Shown here piece after piece: positions 33,637 to 41,003 of a stretch of DNA of 64,000 nt. The stretch is from NCBI RefSeq assembly GCF_016887965.1, contig NZ_JAFDVD010000013.1, positions 1 through 64,000 of the forward strand, written 5' to 3'. A program made the translations under genes and the position numbers. The DNA is from Phycicoccus sonneratiae (GTDB lineage Bacteria > Actinomycetota > Actinomycetes > Actinomycetales > Dermatophilaceae). Every line of letters begins with the position of its first letter. The first letter of the stretch is position 1. Under the pieces are notes generated by a model. That model ran no database searches, had not been told where the DNA came from, and was given only the letters and a program-made list of their open reading frames with translations.

Positions 33637-35307
33637 TCACTTCGCCGAGGACAACCGGGTGAGCACGAGGAGCCGGTCGTCGGACGGGTTGGCGTAGGGG
33701 TCCTGCTCGCTCGGCCAGCCGACGGCCTTGTCCGTGCGGTACAGGATGCGGGTGGGCGCGTAGATGAGCGGCGTGACGGGGAACTGGGTCATCATCACGT
33801 CGACGAGCTTGCCGACCTCGGTCTTCTGCTCGGCCTGGTCGGTGGCCTTCTCGAGCGCGGCGACGGTGGCGTCGACCTGCGGGTCGGAGAACCGGCCGAC
33901 GTTGCTCCTGACCTCCTTCTCCGTCGGGAACTGCTTCGAGGAGAGCTTGGCCCCGATGTTGCGGGCCAGCTCGCAGCCACCGTGGAGGTACTCGAGCATC
34001 GCGGTGTACTCACCGGTCTTCTTCTGCTGGTCGACCGAGTCGGGGGCCGAGGCGGTGACCTTGGTCTGGACGCCGACCGAGTTCAGGCCCTTGGCGATGA
34101 CGTCGGCGATGGCCTGGTAGTCGATGAAGCCGGCCTGCACCGAGAAGTTCACCGCGAGCGGCGAGCCGTCGGGGTTGGTGCGCTTGCCGTCGGCGCCCTT
34201 GCGGTAGCCCGCGGCGTCGAGCATCTGGTTCGCCTTCGCCACGTCGAAGGGAATGACGGTGTCGGAGTTCGCGACCGAGTCAGGGAGCAGCTTCTGCATC
34301 GACGGCAGCTTGAGGCCGGTCTGGCTCGCGGGCTTCATGATCCCGTAGGTCGCCTTGGTCGACATCGCTTCCTTGTCCATCGCGTAGGACACCGCCTCGC
34401 GGAACTTCGGGTCGTCGAACGGCTTCTGCTTCAGGTTGCCGGTGAGGACGGTCATCCCGTTGGGGGCGAACCAGAAGTGGTTGACCTTCGGGTCGGCCGA
34501 GACGAACGTCTTCTCCGGGTTGGGGATCTCGCCCCAGTAGGCGTCGAGCTCGCCGGAGCGCAGCTTGAGCGCGGCCTGCGACGCGTCGTACTGGCCCTCC
34601 TGGACGATCTTCTGCACCTTGACCTTGTCGGCCTGCCAGTAGTCGGGGCGGCGGTCGAGGACGAGGCGGCGGCCGTTGTAGCTGCCGAGCTCGTACGGCC
34701 CGGTCCCGACTGGCTTCTTGTCGACGTACTTCGTCGGGTCGCCGACCTTCGAGTACACGTGCTCGGGGAGCATCGGCTGCTTGATGATCTCGTCGTACTT
34801 CGCGGCGGCGTTGCCGGAGAACTTCATCGTCACGACGTTGCCCTCGGCCGTGACCGACTCGGCGGGGGCGCCGAAGGTGTCGTTCCAGACACCGGCCTTG
34901 TCCAGGCCGGCGTACTGCTTGCCGAGGTTGAACGTGAAGGCGACGTCCTTCGCGGTGAACGGCTGCCCGTCGCTCCACTTCACACCGTCGCGGATCGTGA
35001 TGGCCAGGGTCTGGTCATCGGTCCAGTCGGCCTTCGTCGCGAGCCACGGCGTCTCCTCGCAGGAGAGACCGTTCTTGATGATCAGCGGCTCGTAGACCCA
35101 GAACCGGGTGAGCGGCTGGGTGGCGTAGGGGTTGAAGTCGCCGAGGCCCCCGGCGGCCCCCGTGACCTCCGCGGGGAAGGTCAGCTGGGCGACCATGCCC
35201 TTGCCGGCGGCTCCTCCGGAACCGCTGTCGGCGCTCCCGGCGCAGGCCGTGAGGGCGAGCGCGGCGACGAGGCCGGTGGCGGCCATGGACATGGTGCGAG
35301 TCAGCAT
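33637..35307 (-). CDS. Extracellular solute-binding lipoprotein, family 5 (oligopeptide/oligosaccharide)
   Basis: A 556-residue binding protein of the SBP_bac_5 family. The lipoprotein signal ends in the lipobox LTAC with C22 lipidated. The body has the family signature region WTDDQTLAITIRDGVKWSDG near 100-119 and AKDVAFTFNLGKQY. Length is normal. The divergent phosphorylase and glucosidase genes suggest its ligand is an oligosaccharide, as for the cellobiose/laminaribiose-binding family 5 proteins of thermophiles, rather than a peptide. It is the first gene of the minus-strand operon; ATG 35307 follows GGAAGG. Confidence 0.92.
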   Translation of the reverse strand: MLTRTMSMAATGLVAALALTACAGSADSGSGGAAGKGMVAQLTFPAEVTGAAGGLGDFNPYATQPLTRFWVYEPLIIKNGLSCEETPWLATKADWTDDQTLAITIRDGVKWSDGQPFTAKDVAFTFNLGKQYAGLDKAGVWNDTFGAPAESVTAEGNVVTMKFSGNAAAKYDEIIKQPMLPEHVYSKVGDPTKYVDKKPVGTGPYELGSYNGRRLVLDRRPDYWQADKVKVQKIVQEGQYDASQAALKLRSGELDAYWGEIPNPEKTFVSADPKVNHFWFAPNGMTVLTGNLKQKPFDDPKFREAVSYAMDKEAMSTKATYGIMKPASQTGLKLPSMQKLLPDSVANSDTVIPFDVAKANQMLDAAGYRKGADGKRTNPDGSPLAVNFSVQAGFIDYQAIADVIAKGLNSVGVQTKVTASAPDSVDQQKKTGEYTAMLEYLHGGCELARNIGAKLSSKQFPTEKEVRSNVGRFSDPQVDATVAALEKATDQAEQKTEVGKLVDVMMTQFPVTPLIYAPTRILYRTDKAVGWPSEQDPYANPSDDRLLVLTRLSSAK

Positions 35308-35340
35308 CGTTGCAGACCTTCCGTGGAGTGGGCTCCGGTC

Positions 35341-35371
35341 AACGTACGACGCCGTAACCGTTGTGTGTCAA
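35341..35371 (-). promoter_or_regulatory. Promoter of the importer operon
   Basis: On the minus strand, TTGACA (35366-35371 in plus numbering) and TACGTT (35341-35346) are 19 bases apart, upstream of ATG 35307. A perfect -35 box is notable in this G+C-rich genome. It is overlapped by the operator palindrome. Confidence 0.55.
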
Positions 35372-35376
35372 CGGTT
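35356..35376. promoter_or_regulatory. Candidate LacI operator between the importer and GH94 operons
   Basis: A perfect 8-bp inverted repeat, AACCGTTG-N5-CAACGGTT, lies in the 168-base divergent promoter region and covers the -35 TTGACA of the importer promoter. It is a natural binding site for the LacI protein encoded in the locus; occupancy would block transcription towards the importer and probably also towards GH94. Confidence 0.6.
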
Positions 35377-35475
35377 TCTGACCATGTAACTACTTTCATG
35401 GATGGCCCTTGCTTACATCTGTTTTCACGGTCACGAAGCCTTCCTGCGCACCGCCCGGACTGGTAGGCAGGAGCC

Positions 35476-38400
35476 GTGCACGAGCAGCAGACCGCCCACC
35501 TCCCCGCCCCCCGACACGGCCTCGACGGCCCCTGCGGGCTGGCCGCGGAGCTGACCACCAACGGGTCGCTCCGGCGCTTCGAGGCGTTCGGGCTGAGCCT
35601 GCTGCTCTATCCCGCGACCGAGCTCGAACCGGGGCCCGCTGGCCTGTTCCTCCGGGTCCTCGACGGCGACCGCGCCCGCTGGACCCCGCTGCTCGGCCCG
35701 GCCTCCGGCGGGGTCGTGCACGGCGGCGACGGTGTCGTCGGTCTGCGCGGCACCTGGGAGGGGCTCGACTGGTCGGTGGCCCTGCGCGCCGGCACCTCGT
35801 CCGGCGACGACCACGTGGCGTGGCGCTGGGAGGTCGAGGTCGAGAACGCCACCGGCCGAGGGCTCGACGTCGACGTCGTCCTCACCCACGACCCCGCCCT
35901 CGCCACTCCCGGCGCGGTGCGCACCAACGAGTACTACGTCGCGCAGTATCTCGACGTCTCACCGCTCGAGGGACCGCACGGCACCGCCCTCGCCGTGCGC
36001 CAGAACATGCCCGGGCCGTTCGTCCCGTGGCTGGCCATCGGGTCGCTGCGGGCCGGCCGCGGCTGGGCCACCGACGCGCTGCAGCTGACCACCCGCACGC
36101 CGGCGGGCACACGGTGGGACGGCCTCGACGCCGCCGCGCTGCCCTCGACGCGCCACCAGCACGAGCACACCCTCGTCGTGCTCGGCGACGAGCCGGTGCA
36201 CCTCGCGGCGGGGGCGACGCACCGCACCGGCTTCGTCGGCGTCGCGGTCGCCGACCACCCGGCGGCCACCGGCGACGACGACGCGCAGTGGCTCCGCCGG
36301 GCCGAGGCCGAGACCGCGTCCCGCCCCGGCCGGCCAGATCCCGGCGGCGCGGCCGTGTCCGCCACGGCGTTCAGCCGCCCCTCGGCGCCCGCCCGCCCGC
36401 TGACCTCCGACGAGCTCGCGCGGCTCGGCATCGCGCCCGATGGCTCGGTCGAGACGGCGGCCGACGGGTCACCCTGGTCGTGGTCGACCCCGGCCGGCCA
36501 GGTCGTCCTGCCGGCCAAGGACCTCACCGTCCTCCGCCCGCACGGCACCGTCCTGCGCACGGGCTCCTCCCTCGTCCCCGACGACGGCTCCCTCACGACG
36601 ACGGTCTGGATGGACGGCACCTTCCTCTCGCAGGTCACCCGGGGCCACGTCGGGCGTGACGCCCTGCTCACCGGGCGCCGCTCGTACCTCGGGCTGCTCG
36701 AGGCGCACGGCGCCCGCCTCCTCGTCCGCGGCGAGCACGGCTGGGAGCGGCTCGGCACCCCGTCGGCCTGGCGCGTCGACCTCGACCGCTGCACGTGGTG
36801 GTACGCCCTCGGCGACACCGTCCTCGAGGTGACGACGACCGCGCCGGAGGGCCGCCACGAGCTCGTCGTCGCCGTGAGGACCCTCGCCGGCCGGCCGCTC
36901 GACCTGCTGCTCGCCCTCGCGGGCACCGGGGCGCCGGTCGAGCCCACCGGGCCGCGCGGCCTGACCCTCGGCACCGACGAGCCCTGGGTGCTCACGTGGG
37001 AGGGCGCCGACGCCACGGTCGGTGACGACGCCCCGCTGCACGACGACCGCGTCGGCCGCGACCCCGCGTGGGTGACCCTCGAGGTCCCCGCCGCCGCGGA
37101 CTGGAGCATCCGGCTCGGCCGGCCTGCCCCGACACCGCCGGTGCCGGCCGAGGCACCGGAACCGTTCTGGGACAGGGTCGCCCGCGCCCTCGACGTCTCG
37201 GCCCCGACCTCCCCCACCGGCGGCTCGGTGCGGCACGTCGCCGACGCCCTGCCCTGGTTCGCGCACGACGCCGTCGTCCACTACCTGGCGCCGCGCGGCC
37301 TCGAGCAGTACAGCGGCGGGGCGTGGGGAACCCGTGACGTCTGCCAGGGACCGGTCGGGCTGCTGACCGCCCTCGACCGGCAGGACGTGGTCCGCGAGGT
37401 GCTCGGGCGCGTCTTCCGCGGGCAGAACGCGCGTGGTGACTGGCCGCAGGCCTTCGAGTTCCTCGAGCCGCTGCCGACCGCCGGCCAGCAGGACTCGCAC
37501 GGCGACGTCGTGTTCTGGCCGCTGCTCGCGACCGGCGAGCACCTCCTCGCGAGCGGGGACCCCGCCCTCCTCGCCGACGAGGTGCCGTTCGTCGGCGACA
37601 CCGGTCTCACCGACCCGGCGCCGGTGCTCGACCACCTCGCCCGGGCCGTCGAGCGCGTCGAGGCGTGCACCGTCGACGGCAGCCCGCTCCCGGCGTACGG
37701 TCACGGCGACTGGAACGACTCGCTCCAGCCCGCCGACCCGCGGCTCGCCCGGCGCCTGGTGTCCGTGTGGACCGCCGTCCTGCAGACCCAGTCGCTGCGC
37801 ACCCTCGCGCACGGCCTCCGGGCCGTCGGCGCCACCGGCGCCGCGGCCGACCTCGCCGAGCGGGCCGCCGCGCTCGCCGACGCCACCGAGGACGCCATCC
37901 ACCGCGACCTCATCGTCGACGACGTCATGCCCGGGTACCTGCTGCTCCACGAGGACGGCACCACCGAGCCGCTGGTCCACCCCCGCGACACCCGCACCGG
38001 CCTGACCCTCGGCATCCTCCCGTGGATCCACGCGGTGAGCGCCGACCTCCTCACCCCCGAGCAGGCCGGGCAGCACCTCGCGCTCGTCGAGGAGCACCTG
38101 CTCGGCCCGGACGGGGCGCGCCTGTTCGACCGGCCGGTGGCCTACGCCGGCGGGCCGATGAGCGTCTTCCAGCGCGCCGAGGCCAGCACCTTCTGGGGCC
38201 GCGAGATCGGGCTGATGTACGTCCACGCGCACCTGCGGTATGCCGAGGCCCTGGCCCGCGTCGGGCGCGGGGCCGAGCTCGTGCGGGCCCTCGCGCTCGC
38301 CACCCCGGGCGGCGCCACCGAGCTCGTGCCCTCCGCCCGGCCGCGCCAGACCAGCTGCTACTACTCCTCGTCCGACGGCGCCTTCACCGACCGGCTCGAC

Positions 38401-38784
38401 GCCCAGGAGCGCTACCCGGAGCTGATGGCCGGCCGCGTCCCGCTGGAGGGGGGCTGGCGCGTGTACTCCTCGGGTCCCGGGCTCTTCCTCCGGCTCGTCG
38501 TCGAGTGCCTCCTCGGCATCCGGCGGCGCGGCGACGTCGTCGAGGTCGACCCCGTGCTCGACCCCGCGCTCGGCGAGCTGCACGCCCGGGTCCCCCTGGA
38601 CGGCCGCGTCCTCGACGTCGTCGTCCGGCCCGGCGGCACCGGGAACGGCGTCACGTCGGTCACCGCCGACGGCACGCCCCTCACGACCACCCCGCTCGAC
38701 AACCCCTACCGGCGCGGTGGCGTGGCGGTGCGGCTGGACGACCTCCGGCGCACCGCCACGAGCCTCGTCGTGGAGACCTTCTGA
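35476..38784 (+). CDS. GH94 phosphorylase, probably 1,2-beta-oligoglucan phosphorylase type
   Basis: A 1102-residue cytoplasmic enzyme of family GH94, which splits beta-glucosides with inorganic phosphate to yield alpha-glucose 1-phosphate. The catalytic barrel has YGHGDWNDSL with the GDWND motif at residues 744-748 carrying the general-acid Asp, and PRQTSCYYSSSDGAF near 955. Large N-terminal beta-sandwich regions precede it. At about 1,100 residues it is far longer than cellobiose phosphorylases (about 800) and matches sophorose/1,2-beta-oligoglucan phosphorylases. GTG 35476 has GGCAGGAG upstream. It starts a plus-strand operon with GH3 (one base gap) and GH35. Specificity is inferred from length and context. 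Confidence 0.85.
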   Translation: MHEQQTAHLPAPRHGLDGPCGLAAELTTNGSLRRFEAFGLSLLLYPATELEPGPAGLFLRVLDGDRARWTPLLGPASGGVVHGGDGVVGLRGTWEGLDWSVALRAGTSSGDDHVAWRWEVEVENATGRGLDVDVVLTHDPALATPGAVRTNEYYVAQYLDVSPLEGPHGTALAVRQNMPGPFVPWLAIGSLRAGRGWATDALQLTTRTPAGTRWDGLDAAALPSTRHQHEHTLVVLGDEPVHLAAGATHRTGFVGVAVADHPAATGDDDAQWLRRAEAETASRPGRPDPGGAAVSATAFSRPSAPARPLTSDELARLGIAPDGSVETAADGSPWSWSTPAGQVVLPAKDLTVLRPHGTVLRTGSSLVPDDGSLTTTVWMDGTFLSQVTRGHVGRDALLTGRRSYLGLLEAHGARLLVRGEHGWERLGTPSAWRVDLDRCTWWYALGDTVLEVTTTAPEGRHELVVAVRTLAGRPLDLLLALAGTGAPVEPTGPRGLTLGTDEPWVLTWEGADATVGDDAPLHDDRVGRDPAWVTLEVPAAADWSIRLGRPAPTPPVPAEAPEPFWDRVARALDVSAPTSPTGGSVRHVADALPWFAHDAVVHYLAPRGLEQYSGGAWGTRDVCQGPVGLLTALDRQDVVREVLGRVFRGQNARGDWPQAFEFLEPLPTAGQQDSHGDVVFWPLLATGEHLLASGDPALLADEVPFVGDTGLTDPAPVLDHLARAVERVEACTVDGSPLPAYGHGDWNDSLQPADPRLARRLVSVWTAVLQTQSLRTLAHGLRAVGATGAAADLAERAAALADATEDAIHRDLIVDDVMPGYLLLHEDGTTEPLVHPRDTRTGLTLGILPWIHAVSADLLTPEQAGQHLALVEEHLLGPDGARLFDRPVAYAGGPMSVFQRAEASTFWGREIGLMYVHAHLRYAEALARVGRGAELVRALALATPGGATELVPSARPRQTSCYYSSSDGAFTDRLDAQERYPELMAGRVPLEGGWRVYSSGPGLFLRLVVECLLGIRRRGDVVEVDPVLDPALGELHARVPLDGRVLDVVVRPGGTGNGVTSVTADGTPLTTTPLDNPYRRGGVAVRLDDLRRTATSLVVETF

Positions 38785-38785
38785 G

Positions 38786-40969
38786 ATGACGCGCACCGAC
38801 CGTCCGTGGCTCGACCCTGCCCTCGGCCCCGAGGAGCGGGTCGAGGCCCTGCTCGCCGTGATGACCCTCGAGGAGAAGGTCGGCCAGACCCACCAGGTCG
38901 CGAACATCACGCCGGAGGACGAGGACGCCATCCGCGCCGGTGCCGTGTCGTCGAGCCTCTACGCGTCCGGCGCGACCGCCGGCAACGAGCGCGACGAGGG
39001 GATGCTCGTCGCGAACATCGATGCGGCACAGCGGCTCGCCGTCGAGGAGTCGCGCCTCGGCGTCCCGCTGCTCTTCGGCCGCGACGTCATCCACGGCCAC
39101 CGGACCGTCTTCCCGATCCCCCTCGGTCTCGCGGCCGCGTTCGACGACGGGCTCGCCGAGGAGACCGCGCGGGTGGCCGCCGAGGAGGCGACGCTCGAGG
39201 GGGTCGCCTGGACCTTCGCGCCGATGATGGACGTGTCCGAGGAGCCGCGCTGGGGGCGCGTCGCCGAGTCGCTCGGTGAGCAGCCGGTGCTCGCTGGCCG
39301 GCTGGCCGCGGGGATGGTGCGCGGCTTCCAGGGCGAGGACCCGTCCGACCGCCGCCGTCTCGCCGCCTGCGCCAAGCACTTCGTCGGCTACGGGCTGTCC
39401 ACCGGCGGACGCGACTACAACACCGTGTCGGTCGGCGAGAACACGCTGCGGAACCTGCACCTGCGGCCGTTCCGCGACGCCGTGCGCGCCGGCGTCACCA
39501 CCGTCATGGCCGCGTTCAACGACGTCGACGGCACCCCGATGCACGCGCACCGACGGCTGCTGCGCGAGGTGCTCAAGGACGAGTGGGGCTTCGACGGGGT
39601 CGTCGTCGGCGACTGGAACGGCGTCGGCCAGCTCGTGCGCCAGGGCGTCGCCGGCGACCTGCGCGAGGCCGCCCGGCTGGCCATCGAGGCGGGGGTCGAC
39701 CTCGACATGTGCGCCGGGGCCTACACGGCGCACCTCGCGGACCTCGTGCGCTCGGGGGAGGTCGACGAGGCCCTGCTCGACGACGCCGTGCGCCGCGTGC
39801 TCCGGCTCAAGGTGCGCCTCGGGCTCTTCGAGCACCCGTACGCCGGTGACCTCGAGGACGACCCGGCGCCCACGGCCGCGACGCGGTCCCTGGCCCGGCG
39901 GGCGGCGCAGGCGGCGCACGTGCTCGTGAAGAACGACGGGGTGCTGCCGCTCGACCCCGCGGGGGAGGACCGCGTCCTGCTCACCGGAGGCTTCGTCGAC
40001 GAGGGCGACGCCCTGCTCGGCACGTGGGTGCTCGACGGGCGCGGCGAGGAGGTCGTCACGCCCGCCGACGCCCTGCGCGAGCGGCTGGGCGAGGAGCCCG
40101 GGGTGCAGTTCGGCCGGCGCCTCGACGTGCTCGACGGGCGCTTCCCCGACCAGGTGCTCGAGCTGGCCCGGCGCGCCTCGACCGCCGTGATGCTCCTCGG
40201 TGAGCACCGCGGCCGCTCGGGCGAGGACCGCTGCGTCACCGACATCGGCCTGCCGCCCGGCCAGCTCGACGTGCTCCGGCACGTGGCGGCCCTCGGCACA
40301 CCGGTCGTCGCCGTCGTCTACACCGGCCGGCCGCTCGACCTCACCGAGGTGCTCGACCTCGCGGCGGCCGTCGTCGTCGTGTGGCACCCCGGTGTCGAGG
40401 CGGGGTCGGCGCTCACCGACGTGCTCGTCGGCGACGTCGAGCCGCACGGGCGGCTGCCGATGACCTTCCCGCTCTCGGTCGGTCACGTGCCGACGAGCAC
40501 GCACCAGCGCCCGACCGGACGGCCCATCCCCGTCGAACGCGACCGCTTCGAGGGCCGGTACGTCGACGCGCTGACCCACAGCCGCCTGCCGTTCGGGTTC
40601 GGGTTGTCGTACACGAGCGTCGAGTACGGGGAGCCGTCGGTGGAACCGGAGTCCGTGCCGGTCGAGGACGGGACGGCGACCGTGCGGGTCACGTTGTCCA
40701 ACAGCGGTTCCCGGCCGTGCCGAGAGGTCGTCCAGCTGTACGCGCACGACCCGGTCGCCGACGTCACGCGTCCGGAGGTCGAGCTCGTCACGTGGCAGAC
40801 CGTCGACCTCGCGCCCGGTGAGAGCCGGGAGGTCGCCCTCGCGGTGTCCACGCGCGACTTCGCGTACTCGGGCCGGGACCTCACCGAGCGGGTCGACCGC
40901 GGCGACATCGTGCTGCTCGCCGGGCCGGACTCGGCCACGCTGCGCGCCACGACCCTCACCCTGACCTGA
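38786..40969 (+). CDS. GH3 beta-glucosidase
   Basis: A 727-residue GH3 glycosidase with no signal peptide. The N-terminal barrel contains LLFGRDVIHGHRTVFP, the KHFVGYG motif and the nucleophile D276 in GVVVGDWNG; the C-terminal alpha/beta sandwich includes LLGEHRGRSGEDR and RLPMTFP; a fibronectin-III-like domain ends the protein (PSVEPESVPVEDGTATVRVT onward). It releases glucose from the non-reducing end of beta-glucosides. The ATG is one base after the GH94 stop. Together with GH94, a role on sophorose and short beta-1,2-glucans is likely. Confidence 0.92.
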   Translation: MTRTDRPWLDPALGPEERVEALLAVMTLEEKVGQTHQVANITPEDEDAIRAGAVSSSLYASGATAGNERDEGMLVANIDAAQRLAVEESRLGVPLLFGRDVIHGHRTVFPIPLGLAAAFDDGLAEETARVAAEEATLEGVAWTFAPMMDVSEEPRWGRVAESLGEQPVLAGRLAAGMVRGFQGEDPSDRRRLAACAKHFVGYGLSTGGRDYNTVSVGENTLRNLHLRPFRDAVRAGVTTVMAAFNDVDGTPMHAHRRLLREVLKDEWGFDGVVVGDWNGVGQLVRQGVAGDLREAARLAIEAGVDLDMCAGAYTAHLADLVRSGEVDEALLDDAVRRVLRLKVRLGLFEHPYAGDLEDDPAPTAATRSLARRAAQAAHVLVKNDGVLPLDPAGEDRVLLTGGFVDEGDALLGTWVLDGRGEEVVTPADALRERLGEEPGVQFGRRLDVLDGRFPDQVLELARRASTAVMLLGEHRGRSGEDRCVTDIGLPPGQLDVLRHVAALGTPVVAVVYTGRPLDLTEVLDLAAAVVVVWHPGVEAGSALTDVLVGDVEPHGRLPMTFPLSVGHVPTSTHQRPTGRPIPVERDRFEGRYVDALTHSRLPFGFGLSYTSVEYGEPSVEPESVPVEDGTATVRVTLSNSGSRPCREVVQLYAHDPVADVTRPEVELVTWQTVDLAPGESREVALAVSTRDFAYSGRDLTERVDRGDIVLLAGPDSATLRATTLTLT

Positions 40970-41003
40970 CCGACCACCTCCCACCACCCCAGGAGCGATC
41001 CTC

